A stretch of DNA of 36,377 bases. Source: Acetobacter sp. AN02 (lineage in GTDB: Bacteria; Pseudomonadota; Alphaproteobacteria; Acetobacterales; Acetobacteraceae). The notes below the pieces were generated by a model. The model searched no databases. It was not told the DNA's origin and worked only from the letters and a program-made list of their open reading frames with translations. The stretch spans positions 1 to 36,377 of the forward strand of contig NZ_JAJJND010000018.1 in assembly GCF_029759835.1 (NCBI RefSeq). Reading direction: 5' to 3'. The position numbers and the translations under genes are program-made. Positions within the stretch are counted from its first letter, which is position 1. Every line of letters starts with the position of its first letter. This document shows, piece after piece, positions 1 to 9,465 of the stretch.

Positions 1-2
1 GG

Positions 3-92
3 CACGGCTTCACGCAGCATAAGACAGGTCAGCCTCAGCCCTATGATCCGCAAAATGCCCAACCCGACAGGCTGCTAGGCGGACAGGGATAA
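3..92 (+). CDS. possible C-terminal tail of an upstream gene (partial)
   Basis: One frame is open from the window edge to a TAA at 90-92. It encodes about 29 residues rich in Gln, Pro and Asp, ending in LLGGQG. The composition fits a disordered protein tail and the frame runs off the left edge, so this may be the 3' end of a gene lying before rnpB. A 29-codon open stretch is easily met by chance in GC-rich DNA, and no domain can be recognised. No function is assigned. Confidence 0.3.
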   Translation, partial: HGFTQHKTGQPQPYDPQNAQPDRLLGGQG

Positions 93-292
93 CAGCTCAG
101 GGCAGCATGCAGGCCGCCATACACAAAAGAATGATGCTGCGGGGCCTCCTCGCCGCCTCCGAAACCACACGCAGAAGCGGCTTCTCAGATCAGGCTCACC
201 AGGCCTCCCGAAAAGGCTGCCACAGGGAAATCATCCGGGTAAACCACATACGCAGACTTGACGCTTCCGCCACGACCTGCGCAAGGTCACGC

Positions 293-698
<406 letters not shown>

Positions 699-743
699 CC
701 TCTCCCTCCCCTTTTTCACACCCCGCGGCATACCGGCCGGATA

Positions 744-780
744 TGGGATGCCATGGGACATCGTCATGGGATTTTATGGA
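744..780 (+). promoter_or_regulatory. distal MraZ-type repeat array (TGGG boxes, + orientation)
   Basis: TGGG occurs at 744-747, 754-757 and 767-770, with a degenerate TGGA at 777-780. The spacings are 10, 13 and 10 bp. MraZ proteins are known to bind direct TGGGN repeats spaced about one helical turn apart before mraZ. This array lies about 250 bp upstream of mraZ, just after rnpB, and contains an exact inverted copy of part of the proximal array (764-778 versus 947-961). Binding is inferred from the motif only. Confidence 0.55.
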
Positions 781-805
781 CATTTCCGAGTCTGCTCTCA
801 GGATA

Positions 806-825
806 AAGAACAAAATAAGAACAAA
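806..825 (+). repeat. tandem 9-bp repeat AAGAACAAA, 11-bp period
   Basis: AAGAACAAA occurs at 806-814 and again at 817-825, placing both copies on nearly the same helix face. The repeat lies in the AT-rich spacer between the two MraZ-type arrays. It could be a protein site or simply A-rich sequence. Confidence 0.5.
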
Positions 826-937
826 TACAGATCATAAGTTCTTTTAATCACAGTCTCTGAAATGACATATTTTTCATGGAGATACTTGTAAACAGATCAT
901 TTCTCCCGGTTTTCTGCTGTTTTCTACCTGTGTTCAT

Positions 938-965
938 TTGACGTCCCATAAAATCCCATGATAAC
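938..965 (+). promoter_or_regulatory. candidate dcw promoter before mraZ
   Basis: TTGACG at 938-943 matches five of six bases of a sigma-70 -35 element. Sixteen bases on, GATAAC at 960-965 matches four of six of a -10 element. A start near 972 would leave a leader of about 58 nt before the GTG of mraZ. The spacer holds two CCCA (TGGG on the other strand) repeats and a third overlaps the -10, so MraZ binding would block polymerase. The promoter is inferred from sequence only. Confidence 0.55.
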
Positions 966-968
966 CCA
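945..968 (-). promoter_or_regulatory. proximal MraZ boxes (three TGGG repeats, 10-bp period)
   Basis: CCCA occurs at 945-948, 955-958 and 965-968, so the minus strand carries three TGGG units at exact 10-bp spacing, the classical MraZ operator layout. It sits 62-85 bp before the chosen mraZ start and overlaps the candidate -10 and spacer. This strongly suggests autoregulation of the dcw operon by MraZ. Confidence 0.75.
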
Positions 969-1029
969 AGTTTAAGCAGTTCGCGGTATTTCTGTCCCCA
1001 TAACCCCTGCCATGAAGGGCCTGTCAGCG

Positions 1030-1494
1030 GTGAGCGTGTTTCTCGGCACACACCAGAATCGATTCGACGCCAAGGGACGCGTCTCGATTCCGGCCGGGTT
1101 CCGCTCAGTGCTCCGGGCTCAGGCAACAGAAGGTGAGTCTCTCTTGATCCTGCGTCCGTCCCATACGCAGCCCTGCATCGAGGCCTGGCCGGCAACGGCC
1201 TTCGCCCGGCTGGCGCAGCCGCTGGACCAGCTCAGCATGTTCTCGGATGAACATGATGACCTGGCCGCAGCGCTGTATGCGGACGCCTACCCCCTTGATC
1301 CCGATCGGGAGGGACGGATCATCCTTCCGGATTTCCTGCGTGAACACGCAGGTCTTTCCGACAGCGTCACCTTCATGGGTCTGGGACGCATCTTCCAGAT
1401 ATGGGAACCCGCCGCCGCACAGCAGCGCGTGGCAGAAGCACGCCAGCGCTCCCGCCGCGTGACGCTCCCGGCACAGAAAGGCGGAGAAGGATGA
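1030..1494 (+). CDS. mraZ: MraZ, dcw cluster transcriptional regulator
   Basis: MraZ is a ring-forming DNA-binding protein of the AbrB/SpoVT fold that represses the division and cell wall operon it heads. The 154-aa product opens with [20 protein letters not shown], the family's signature, and a second half-motif ([15 protein letters not shown]) marks the internal duplication of the fold. I prefer the GTG at 1030 over the in-frame ATG at 1012. The GTG places the family signature right at the N-terminus and has a Shine-Dalgarno-like GAAGGG at 1014-1019, whereas nothing similar precedes 1012. Its stop overlaps the rsmH start (ATGA at 1491-1494). TGGG boxes upstream suggest that it controls its own promoter. 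Confidence 0.95.
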   Translation: MSVFLGTHQNRFDAKGRVSIPAGFRSVLRAQATEGESLLILRPSHTQPCIEAWPATAFARLAQPLDQLSMFSDEHDDLAAALYADAYPLDPDREGRIILPDFLREHAGLSDSVTFMGLGRIFQIWEPAAAQQRVAEARQRSRRVTLPAQKGGEG

Positions 1495-2564
1495 ACGCCA
1501 TGTCCTCTGCCCCGCCCCGTCCCGCTCCGGCCTTCGCAGACCTCATGTCACGCGCCGGACACGATCCAGGGCATATCCCGGTCATGCTGGCCGAGGTTCT
1601 CGAAGCCCTGAATCCGGCAGATGCGGAAATCTATGTCGACGGCACATTCGGCGGAGGCGGCTATACCCGCTCCTTCCTCGCCGCCGCGGAATGCCGCGTT
1701 CTGGGAATCGACCGTGATCCGGCCGCCATCAGCCGCGGACAGGATCTGGCCGCAGGATACGGCAGCACGCCCGATGGCCTGCCTCGCCTGACCATGCTGC
1801 ACGGAACCTTCGGCAGCATGGACGAACTGGTGCGCGGGACCGGGCTGTCCTCCGTCAGCGGCATCGTGCTCGATCTCGGCGTCTCGTCCTTCCAGATCGA
1901 TGAGGCCGATCGCGGCTTCTCGTTCCGGGCCGACGGCCCGCTGGACATGCGGATGGGCAGCGAAGGGGAATCAGCCGCAGATCTGGTGAATGCCGCGTCT
2001 GAAAAAGAACTTGCGGACATCTTCCATTTTTACGGGGAAGAGCGTCACGCACGCCGCGTTGCAAAGGCCGTCGTCAGCGCCCGCGCCGACGAGCCGTTCC
2101 GCACGACCCTCCGTCTGGCGGAGCTGATCCGGTCCGTCGTTCCGGCAGACCGCTCCGGCATCGATTCCGCAACACGCAGCTTTCAGGGGCTGCGCATCGC
2201 GGTGAATGACGAGCTGGGAGAAATCGAGCGCGGACTGGACGCCGCCTTCGATCTGATCGCGCCCGGCGGACGGATCGTGGTCGTCTCCTTCCATTCTCTG
2301 GAAGACCGGATCGTCAAGCGCGCCTTCGCAAAGGCCGCCGGAACGGCCCCGACGCCGTCACGCCATAATCCCGGTGCGTTCTCCGCACCGCCCCTCGCAC
2401 CGTTCACGCTGCTCTCGCGGCGCGCGGTGCGCCCCTCGGAAGAGGAGTGCGCACGCAACCCGCGCGCACGAAGCGCCAGACTGCGCGCCCTCCTCCGCCA
2501 CACAGACCCGGCCGCCCGCACTCAGGGTAACAGCACTTTCTCACGACAGGAAACCGACCGATGA
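1491..2564 (+). CDS. rsmH: 16S rRNA (cytosine1402-N4)-methyltransferase RsmH
   Basis: RsmH (MraW) methylates N4 of C1402 in the ribosomal P site using S-adenosylmethionine. The 357-aa product shows [13 protein letters not shown] near residue 23, the SAM-binding loop [11 protein letters not shown] from residue 50, [11 protein letters not shown] near 127, [13 protein letters not shown] near 230, and [14 protein letters not shown] near 267, all typical of the family. The start at 1491 forms an ATGA overlap with mraZ and has GGAGAAGG just before it. The frame is open further upstream, to 1401, but that part lies inside mraZ. The gene overlaps ftsL by 4 nt. Its length is a little above the usual 310-330 aa because of a Pro/Ala-rich N-terminus and an Arg-rich C-terminus. 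Confidence 0.98.
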   Translation: MNAMSSAPPRPAPAFADLMSRAGHDPGHIPVMLAEVLEALNPADAEIYVDGTFGGGGYTRSFLAAAECRVLGIDRDPAAISRGQDLAAGYGSTPDGLPRLTMLHGTFGSMDELVRGTGLSSVSGIVLDLGVSSFQIDEADRGFSFRADGPLDMRMGSEGESAADLVNAASEKELADIFHFYGEERHARRVAKAVVSARADEPFRTTLRLAELIRSVVPADRSGIDSATRSFQGLRIAVNDELGEIERGLDAAFDLIAPGGRIVVVSFHSLEDRIVKRAFAKAAGTAPTPSRHNPGAFSAPPLAPFTLLSRRAVRPSEEECARNPRARSARLRALLRHTDPAARTQGNSTFSRQETDR

Positions 2565-3499
2565 TGAGGTCCCTTACAATACTCTGCGCCGTTTCTGCGG
2601 GTCTGTCCGGTCTGTTCCTGTATTCCAAAAAGCACCAGACAACCCTGCTGGATCGTCAGATAACGGATATCGTGCACAACACGCAGCATATCCGGCAGCA
2701 GACCGCCATGCTCCGCACGGAATGGGCGCTGCTGAACCAGCCGGACCGCCTGACCGGACTGGCCGCACGCTTCACGCCGGATCTCCAGCCCATGGAGCCG
2801 TCACAGTTCGTGCGCCAGGCCGATCTGGCCTCCCGCCTCCCCGCACCGGATGCAGGCCGCAGCGTGCACGCACCGTCCCGGACCGAAACGCCCGCAACGG
2901 AAGCAGCCATCCTCGCCTCCGCCGCCCCGCAGCCCGTGCAGCCGCACGCGGAGCACCCCATTCAGGTCGTGGCCGCACGGCAGATCACGCCCCGTCCGGC
3001 AATACCGCGCCCGGCCGTGGTTCTGGCATCCGCAGCAGCGACCCCCGTCGCACCCGCCTCTGTCACCCCGGCAGTACGACACACGGTGCACCCGGCCGTG
3101 CTCGCGGAAGACACCTCCCGTCTGCCCGAGCTGCGTCATGAGCCCGTTCACGTCGCACTGGCAAAACCTGTCCCGGCCGAGCTGCCGCACCATGCCGCGC
3201 GCAGTGCCATGCAGCTGGCTGACGCCACGCCGCAGCCGCGCCATACCGAGGCCGCCGTATCGGCCCGCAAGGCCGAACGTCATCCTGACAGCGTGATAAA
3301 GGCAGCTCCGACAGAACTGGCATCCGTCACGCATGTGCGCAGCACGGCAAGCCTGCCCGTCACCCGCGTGGCCGCCTGGCGTCCGGTCCGCACGGCTTCG
3401 ACAACACTGGCCTCCGCTTCCATGCAGAGCGGCCGTTCCCTGCTCGGACGGTCCTCACTCAGCGACGAGCTGCCGCCGCCCGTTCCTCTTTCCAACTGA
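2561..3499 (+). CDS. ftsL: cell division protein FtsL with long low-complexity C-terminal extension
   Basis: FtsL is a bitopic membrane protein that, with FtsB and FtsQ, recruits and activates FtsWI at the septum. A single N-terminal membrane segment (about residues 4-20) is followed by a coiled coil and the alphaproteobacterial block [16 protein letters not shown] near residues 56-71, with QPMEPSQFV after it. Position between rsmH and ftsI agrees. The family usually ends soon after this block at about 100-150 aa. Here about 215 further residues follow, rich in Ala, Pro, His, Val and Arg, with no recognisable domain and presumably periplasmic and disordered. The start overlaps the rsmH stop (ATGA), and a second ATG lies at 2564. 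The core assignment is firm; the role of the tail is unknown. Confidence 0.9.
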   Translation: MMRSLTILCAVSAGLSGLFLYSKKHQTTLLDRQITDIVHNTQHIRQQTAMLRTEWALLNQPDRLTGLAARFTPDLQPMEPSQFVRQADLASRLPAPDAGRSVHAPSRTETPATEAAILASAAPQPVQPHAEHPIQVVAARQITPRPAIPRPAVVLASAAATPVAPASVTPAVRHTVHPAVLAEDTSRLPELRHEPVHVALAKPVPAELPHHAARSAMQLADATPQPRHTEAAVSARKAERHPDSVIKAAPTELASVTHVRSTASLPVTRVAAWRPVRTASTTLASASMQSGRSLLGRSSLSDELPPPVPLSN

Positions 3500-3519
3500 T
3501 CTGAGCCCGGCAGATACAG

Positions 3520-5538
3520 ATGACGGGTCCGTCAGGAGAGTCGCCTCCACCCGGAGAACAGAACGTCCGTGTCACGCTGCCTGAACTGAGGGAGCGGGCC
3601 CGGAGGGAAAAAATGTATGTCCGGCTGCTCGGTGTGGCAGCCGGATTTTGCGCTGTCTATGCAGCCGTCGCCCTGAAACTGACCTACGCCACGATCCTCA
3701 ATCCCAAAGCGCCCGAACCGCACCAGATCCAGCCCCTGGTCCCGGAAATCCCCCATATAGATCCGAGAGATTCCAGAGCCGGAGATCTCAGCCTGCCGCA
3801 GATCCGGCGCGCCTCGATCATCGACCGCAACGGACAGGAACTGGCCATCTCCCTGCCGGTCGCCCAGGTCTACGCCAACCCCCAGGAACTCATAAATCCT
3901 GAGGAAATCGCAAAGAAACTCCGGACCGTCCTGCCCTCACTCGACCCGGATGAAACCGTCCGGCGCCTCTCCATGCCGCACCGGCAGTTCGTCTATCTCG
4001 CCCGCGACATCACGCCCGCTCAGGAAGTCGCCATCAATAATCTCGGAATTCCCGGGATCTACTTCGAACCGAGCGAGCGCAGACACTATCCCCTGGGCCT
4101 GACCGCCGCACACGTGCTCGGCGCAGTGGACATTGATGACAAAGGCATCGCCGGCGTAGAGCGGTTTTTCGAACAGCGCCTGACCTCCAGCCACGCCCCG
4201 CTCCGCCTCTCGCTCGACGTGCGCGTTCAGGGCGTCGTGCGCGAGGAACTGGCAAAGGCAAAGGACGAATTCCAGCCGATCGGCGCAAGCGCCATCGTCA
4301 TGGACGTCAATACCGGCGAGGTCATCGCCATGGTCAGCCTGCCGGATTACGACGCCAACAACTTCAAGAAAGCCACGCCGGACGAACGCTTCAACCGCGC
4401 CGTGACGGGCATGTACGAACCCGGATCAACCTTCAAGCTGCAGACCGCCGCCATGGCGCTCCAGCTCGGCGTCGCCCATATCTGGGACCGCTTCTCCTCC
4501 ATTCCGATCCATATCGGCCGGTTCACCATCTCCGATCTGAAAACCGATCACTTCTCGCCCTGGCTCAGCCTGACCGAAGTGATGGCCTATTCCTCCAACC
4601 CCGCCGCCGCGCATATCGCGCTGGATGTCGGCGGGGAAAGACAGAGAGAATGGCTGCGGAACATGGGATTTTTCTCGCCCGTACCCATCGAGCTGCCAGA
4701 GGCCGGACGCCCCATCTTCCCCGCAATCCGCAACTGGGGCATCTCCACCGTCATGACCGTAGGCTTCGGACACGGCGTGGCCGAACCCCCGCTCGCCATC
4801 GTACGCGGCACCGCCGCCACGGTGAACGGCGGTATCCTCGTCAGACCGACCCTGCTGGCCGCAGACTCCGATGAGGACAGGACGGACGAAGATCCGAAAA
4901 AAGACGCAACCCCGCTGCAGCAGCTCGCGGAAAGAAAGGCGGCAGAATCCGGCAGCACCGCTGCCTCCTCTTCCCCGGCTCCCGCCCCGTCCGCCGCCAC
5001 ACCCGTGGGAACACGGGTCATCTCTCCCGAGAACTCCGCGCTGCTTCGCCGCATCCTGCGCCTCGACGTGGTGAAAGGAACCGGAAAAACCGCCGAATCC
5101 CCGGGCTATTTCGTCGGCGGGAAAACCGGAACGGCGGAAAAGATCGGCCCGCATGGCGGCTATCTCAAACACGTAAATATCTCGGCCTTCACCGGCATTT
5201 TCCCGATGAACGCCCCGCGCTATGCCGTCTATGTCATGCTCGACAGCCCCCATGCGACACCGAAAACCCACGGCTGGACAACCGCCGCATGGAACGCCGC
5301 CCCGACCGTATCGCGAATCATCACCCGCGTCGGACCGATGCTGCAGATCTTCCCTGACACGGCCCATGCGGCGGAAATCGACGCGAAACTCGCCATCCCC
5401 CTGTCCCCGCCGGTGCCCAGGGGCTACCGCGCACTCGGACCGGGCAACGATCCGGGAGATCCGCGCAACAGACAGCCCGCCAGGGCCGGAAAACCCGGAC
5501 GGACAGCCGCCGCCGCTGCCCCCGCACAGCCAGGATGA
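3520..5538 (+). CDS. ftsI: septal peptidoglycan transpeptidase FtsI (PBP3)
   Basis: FtsI cross-links septal peptidoglycan in partnership with FtsW. The 672-aa protein has a cytoplasmic N-terminus of about 32 residues, one membrane segment (about 35-55), a PBP dimerisation domain beginning at RRASIIDRNGQELA, and a transpeptidase domain. The catalytic motifs are intact: STFK at 303-306 (nucleophile Ser303), SSN at 358-360 and KTGT at 535-538. Between the SXN and KTGT motifs lies an acidic, Ala/Ser/Pro-rich stretch at about 448-497, and the C-terminus ends in a Pro/Ala-rich tail. This is the only gene from rsmH to ftsA not overlapping its predecessor (20-nt gap). It overlaps murE by 4 nt. Confidence 0.97.
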   Translation: MTGPSGESPPPGEQNVRVTLPELRERARREKMYVRLLGVAAGFCAVYAAVALKLTYATILNPKAPEPHQIQPLVPEIPHIDPRDSRAGDLSLPQIRRASIIDRNGQELAISLPVAQVYANPQELINPEEIAKKLRTVLPSLDPDETVRRLSMPHRQFVYLARDITPAQEVAINNLGIPGIYFEPSERRHYPLGLTAAHVLGAVDIDDKGIAGVERFFEQRLTSSHAPLRLSLDVRVQGVVREELAKAKDEFQPIGASAIVMDVNTGEVIAMVSLPDYDANNFKKATPDERFNRAVTGMYEPGSTFKLQTAAMALQLGVAHIWDRFSSIPIHIGRFTISDLKTDHFSPWLSLTEVMAYSSNPAAAHIALDVGGERQREWLRNMGFFSPVPIELPEAGRPIFPAIRNWGISTVMTVGFGHGVAEPPLAIVRGTAATVNGGILVRPTLLAADSDEDRTDEDPKKDATPLQQLAERKAAESGSTAASSSPAPAPSAATPVGTRVISPENSALLRRILRLDVVKGTGKTAESPGYFVGGKTGTAEKIGPHGGYLKHVNISAFTGIFPMNAPRYAVYVMLDSPHATPKTHGWTTAAWNAAPTVSRIITRVGPMLQIFPDTAHAAEIDAKLAIPLSPPVPRGYRALGPGNDPGDPRNRQPARAGKPGRTAAAAAPAQPG

Positions 5539-7001
5539 CCGCCATGCGCCTGTCCGACCTCCTCGCGAAAACCCCCCAGCAACTCACGATGTCTCACGGA
5601 TCGGACCCTGAAATCACGGGCCTGACCGGAGACAGCAGAACCTGCGCGCCTGGCATGCTGTTCGCCGCCATCCCCGGCACGCAGTCCGACGGGCGGGACT
5701 ACATCCCCCGCGCCTGCGCCGCAGGGGCCGCCGCCATCCTCACCACACCCGACGCCACCGTGCCCGAAGGCGTCGCGACCATCCGCAGCGATGCCCCGCG
5801 TCACGCCCTGGCCCTGCTCGCCGCCGCCTTCGCCGGACCACAGCCCGGACGTATCGTCGCCATCACCGGCACGAACGGCAAAACCAGCACCGCCGATTTT
5901 CTCCGCCAGATCATGATGCTGCAGGGCCATAAGGCCGTAAGCCTCGGCACGCTCGGCCTTAAACCGGACATGCCCCTGCCGGTCAGCTTCCCGTCCCTGA
6001 CAACACCGGACCCCGTCACGCTCGCCTCCGGCCTGGCCGCGCTGAAAACCGCCGGTGTGACGGATGTCGCCATGGAAGCCTCCTCCCACGGGCTGGACCA
6101 GCAGCGCCTGGACGGCGTGACGCTGTCAGCCGCAGGTTTCACCAACCTCACACGCGATCATCTTGACTATCACGGCAGCCTTGAGGACTACCGTAAGGCC
6201 AAGCTCCGCCTGCTCGATACGCTCCTGCCCGAAGGCGGACTGGTGGCCGCCTGGGCCGATATGGACCCCGAAACACTCGGAGCCATCCGCCGCATCACCA
6301 CAGCACGCAGACAGACCCTTCGCCTGGTCGGAGAGGCCGGAACCACGCTCCGCCTCCTGAAACAGACACCGCAGCCGGACGGGCAGATCCTGAGCCTGGG
6401 CATCGGCGGACGGACCACAGAGGTCGCCCTGAAACTCCCCGGGCGCTTCCAGGCCGACAACGTGCTGCTCGCCGTCGCTCTCGCCGCCACGGATGAAAGC
6501 CGTCTCGAAGACATCCTCGCGCTGTTGCCCCGCCTGGAGGGCGTGCGCGGTCGGATGGAACGCGTACTCCGCCTGCCGGACGGAGCCGCCGCCTATGTGG
6601 ACTATGCCCACACCCCCGACGCCCTGGAGCGCGTGCTGAAATCCCTGCGCCCGCACGCAACGGGACGGCTGATCGTCCTCTTCGGCGCGGGCGGAAACCG
6701 CGACAGGGGCAAGCGCCCGCTCATGGCCCGCGCGGCAGCGGACTACGCCGATCTGGTGATCGTCACGGACGATAACCCCCGGAACGAGGACGCGCGCACC
6801 ATCCGCCAGGACGTGCTCGCAGGCGCGCCGGACGCGATCGAGATCGGAGACCGCCGCAAGGCCATCGCAGAAGCCCTGTCGATGCTCCGCAGCGGAGACG
6901 TGCTGCTTCTGGCAGGAAAAGGACACGAGCAGGGGCAGATCATCGGCTCCGAAATCCATCCGTTTGACGACGCGCAGGTCCTGCGGGAACTGGCGGCATG
7001 A
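5535..7001 (+). CDS. murE: UDP-MurNAc-L-Ala-D-Glu:meso-diaminopimelate ligase MurE
   Basis: MurE adds the third stem-peptide residue to UDP-MurNAc-dipeptide in the cytoplasm, with ATP. The 488-aa protein has the Mur ligase N-terminal domain (LTGDSRTCAPGMLFAA), the ATP loop GTNGKTSTADF near 112-122, NLTRDHLDYHG in the central domain, and the DNPR motif at 413-416. DNPR marks specificity for meso-diaminopimelate rather than lysine, so the organism should make Gram-negative type peptidoglycan. The start forms an ATGA overlap with ftsI; an in-frame ATG at 5544 is an alternative. It overlaps murF by 4 nt. Confidence 0.98.
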   Translation: MTAMRLSDLLAKTPQQLTMSHGSDPEITGLTGDSRTCAPGMLFAAIPGTQSDGRDYIPRACAAGAAAILTTPDATVPEGVATIRSDAPRHALALLAAAFAGPQPGRIVAITGTNGKTSTADFLRQIMMLQGHKAVSLGTLGLKPDMPLPVSFPSLTTPDPVTLASGLAALKTAGVTDVAMEASSHGLDQQRLDGVTLSAAGFTNLTRDHLDYHGSLEDYRKAKLRLLDTLLPEGGLVAAWADMDPETLGAIRRITTARRQTLRLVGEAGTTLRLLKQTPQPDGQILSLGIGGRTTEVALKLPGRFQADNVLLAVALAATDESRLEDILALLPRLEGVRGRMERVLRLPDGAAAYVDYAHTPDALERVLKSLRPHATGRLIVLFGAGGNRDRGKRPLMARAAADYADLVIVTDDNPRNEDARTIRQDVLAGAPDAIEIGDRRKAIAEALSMLRSGDVLLLAGKGHEQGQIIGSEIHPFDDAQVLRELAA

Positions 7002-8374
7002 GCGTGCTCTGGACACGGGACGAACTCGAAACCGCCACGGAAGGACGGTTCACCGGCCCGGGTGACATCGCCGTCTCGGGTATCTCCATCGATACCCGCA
7101 CCCTCTCGCCCGGCGATCTGTTCATCGCTCTGAGGGGCGACGCATCGGACGGACACCGCCACATCGCAATCGCCCTGGAAAAGGGAGCCGCCGCCGTCAT
7201 GAGCCATGACGCCCTGGCTTCCTCCGATCCGCGCATCCTCCTCGTGCAGGACACGATGGCAGGCCTGCAGGCCCTCGGACGGGCCGCCCGCGCACGCTTC
7301 TCCGGACATCTGATCGCCATCACCGGCAGCGTCGGCAAAACAACTACCAAGGAAATGCTCCGCACCGCCTGCTCCGCCCTGGGCAGAACCCACGCCGCCG
7401 TCGCCTCCTACAACAATCACTGGGGCGTCCCCCTCACCCTCGCCCGCATGCCACGCGACGCACAGTGGTGCATCAGCGAAATCGGCATGAACCACCCCGG
7501 AGAGATCGCACCGCTCGCCGCCATGTGCCGGCCGCACACGGCCGTCATCACCACCATCGGCTCCGCGCATCTGGGCCATATGGGCAGTATCGAGGCCATC
7601 GCGGAAGAAAAAGCCGCTGTCATCGACGCACTCCTCCCCGGCGGCACCGCAATCGTCCCGGATGACGCCGTCGGACAGACGCTGTTCTCACAGGCCGCCG
7701 CCAGAGCCGGAGCCACGCTGTGGAAAGCCGGAGAACAGCCGGACAGCACGGCCCTCCTGACCGGTTTTGCCCAGACCGGAGACGGCTCCGCCTTCACCGC
7801 CCGCATCGCGGGCCGGGACTACCCCGTCCGCCTCCCCGCACCCGGCCGCCACCTCGCCCGCAACGCCCTCGCCGCGCTGGCCGCTATCATCGCCTCAGGC
7901 GGAGACGGCACAAAAGCCGCTCCTGCGCTGGATGACTTCCTCCCGGGCGCCGGACGCGGCAGCCGCCGCAGCATCATGAACGGCGTCACCCTCCTGGATG
8001 AAAGCTACAACGCCTCGGTGCCCGCCATCCGCGCCGCGCTCGACGTGCTCGGCGTCATCCCCGCACAAAGACGCATCGTCGTATTGGGCGACATGCGCGA
8101 ACTCGGCGATTTCGCAGATGCCGAACACCTCTCCCTCAGGGAACCGGTCGAAGCCGTCGCAGACAAGGTGTTCTGCTGCGGCCGGCACATGAAACTCCTG
8201 TTCGACGCCCTGCCCCCCGCCCTGCGCGGCGCCTGGTCTCCCGCTTCCGGGGACCTCGCCCCTGCTGTAAGAGCTGCCCTTCACCCCGGAGACGCCGTGC
8301 TCGTAAAAGGCAGCCTCGGCAGCCGGATGAAAGATATCATTGCCGCCCTAGAGACGACGGAAGCGCCCGCCTGA
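6998..8374 (+). CDS. murF: UDP-MurNAc-tripeptide:D-alanyl-D-alanine ligase MurF
   Basis: MurF adds the D-Ala-D-Ala dipeptide made by Ddl, completing UDP-MurNAc-pentapeptide. The 458-aa product contains [17 protein letters not shown] near residue 28, the ATP loop [11 protein letters not shown] near 110-120, [24 protein letters not shown] and, in the C-terminal domain, [16 protein letters not shown]. These are standard MurF blocks, and the length is normal. It overlaps murE by 4 nt and mraY by 1 nt (TGATG), so translation is probably coupled to both. Confidence 0.98.
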   Translation: MSVLWTRDELETATEGRFTGPGDIAVSGISIDTRTLSPGDLFIALRGDASDGHRHIAIALEKGAAAVMSHDALASSDPRILLVQDTMAGLQALGRAARARFSGHLIAITGSVGKTTTKEMLRTACSALGRTHAAVASYNNHWGVPLTLARMPRDAQWCISEIGMNHPGEIAPLAAMCRPHTAVITTIGSAHLGHMGSIEAIAEEKAAVIDALLPGGTAIVPDDAVGQTLFSQAAARAGATLWKAGEQPDSTALLTGFAQTGDGSAFTARIAGRDYPVRLPAPGRHLARNALAALAAIIASGGDGTKAAPALDDFLPGAGRGSRRSIMNGVTLLDESYNASVPAIRAALDVLGVIPAQRRIVVLGDMRELGDFADAEHLSLREPVEAVADKVFCCGRHMKLLFDALPPALRGAWSPASGDLAPAVRAALHPGDAVLVKGSLGSRMKDIIAALETTEAPA

Positions 8375-9465
8375 TGCTGTATCTGCTGGTTTCCCACCAC
8401 GCGCTGGGTCACACCACCTTCCTGAACCTGTTCCGCTATATCACGTTCCGGGCCGGCGGAGCCTGCCTGACCGCGCTTCTGATCGGCCTGCTGCTGGGCA
8501 ATCCCCTGGTCCGCGAACTCAGACGCATCCAGCGCGAAGGCCAGCCGATCCGCGCCTCCGGACCCGAACGGCACATCCTGGAAAAAGCAGGCACGCCGAC
8601 AATGGGCGGCGCGCTGATGCTGCTCGCGCTGTTCGCCTCAACCCTGCTCTGGGCCGATCTGCAGAACGGCTTCGTCTGGGCCGTGCTGTTCATCACCGGC
8701 GCATTCGGCGCGGTCGGCTTCGCGGATGACTATCTCAAGCTCTCCCGCCGCAACACCGCAGGCGTCTCCGGACGCGTCCGCCTGGGCTGCGAATTCACCG
8801 CCTCCCTCATCGCCGGATGGTGGCTGCAGTCCCTGATGCCGCCCGAACTGGCCAATAAGGTCGCCTTCCCCTTCGTGAAGGACTTCCTGCTCCCGCTCGG
8901 CTTCGCCTTCCCGATCTTCGCAATGGTCACCATCGCAGGCTTCGGTAATGCCGTGAACTTCACAGACGGGCTGGACGGACTGGCCACCGTGCCGGTCGTC
9001 ATTGCCGCCTTCGTCTTCGCCCTGATCGCCTATCTCGTCGGCAACCACGTCTTCGCAGACTATCTCCAGCTGCACTACGTCCCCGGAACCGGAGAACTCG
9101 CGATCTTCTGCGCCGGACTGGTCGGCGCCGGACTGGGCTTCCTGTGGTTCAATGCCCCTCCGGCCGCCGTGTTCATGGGAGACACGGGCTCCCTGCCGCT
9201 CGGCGGCGCACTCGGAGCCGTCGCCGTCGCCGTGAAACACGAACTCGTCCTGTGCATCGTCGGCGGTCTCTTCGTGATCGAAACCCTGTCCGTCATCATC
9301 CAGGTGTTCTGGTTCAAACGCACCGGACGGCGCGTGTTTCTGATGGCCCCGCTCCATCACCATTTTGAAAAGAAAGGCTGGCAGGAACCCAAGATCGTCG
9401 TCCGCTTCTGGATCGTGGCCATCATATTCGGCCTGTGCGGCCTCGCCACGCTGAAAATCCGATGA
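8374..9465 (+). CDS. mraY: phospho-MurNAc-pentapeptide transferase MraY
   Basis: MraY transfers phospho-MurNAc-pentapeptide to undecaprenyl phosphate in the inner membrane, forming lipid I. The 363-aa product is strongly hydrophobic, consistent with ten membrane segments. It has the family motifs [19 protein letters not shown] (catalytic Asp pair), [21 protein letters not shown] and, near the C-terminus, [11 protein letters not shown]. Length and start match the family. The ATG shares one base with the murF stop, and the 3' end overlaps murD by 4 nt. Confidence 0.98.
   Translation: MLYLLVSHHALGHTTFLNLFRYITFRAGGACLTALLIGLLLGNPLVRELRRIQREGQPIRASGPERHILEKAGTPTMGGALMLLALFASTLLWADLQNGFVWAVLFITGAFGAVGFADDYLKLSRRNTAGVSGRVRLGCEFTASLIAGWWLQSLMPPELANKVAFPFVKDFLLPLGFAFPIFAMVTIAGFGNAVNFTDGLDGLATVPVVIAAFVFALIAYLVGNHVFADYLQLHYVPGTGELAIFCAGLVGAGLGFLWFNAPPAAVFMGDTGSLPLGGALGAVAVAVKHELVLCIVGGLFVIETLSVIIQVFWFKRTGRRVFLMAPLHHHFEKKGWQEPKIVVRFWIVAIIFGLCGLATLKIR

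Noticed and set aside
2374-3334. Long overlapping frames in ftsL (255 aa on +, 177 aa on -)
   Set aside because: Low-complexity Arg/Pro/Gly sequence without family features. The ftsL frame has the right core, position and couplings.
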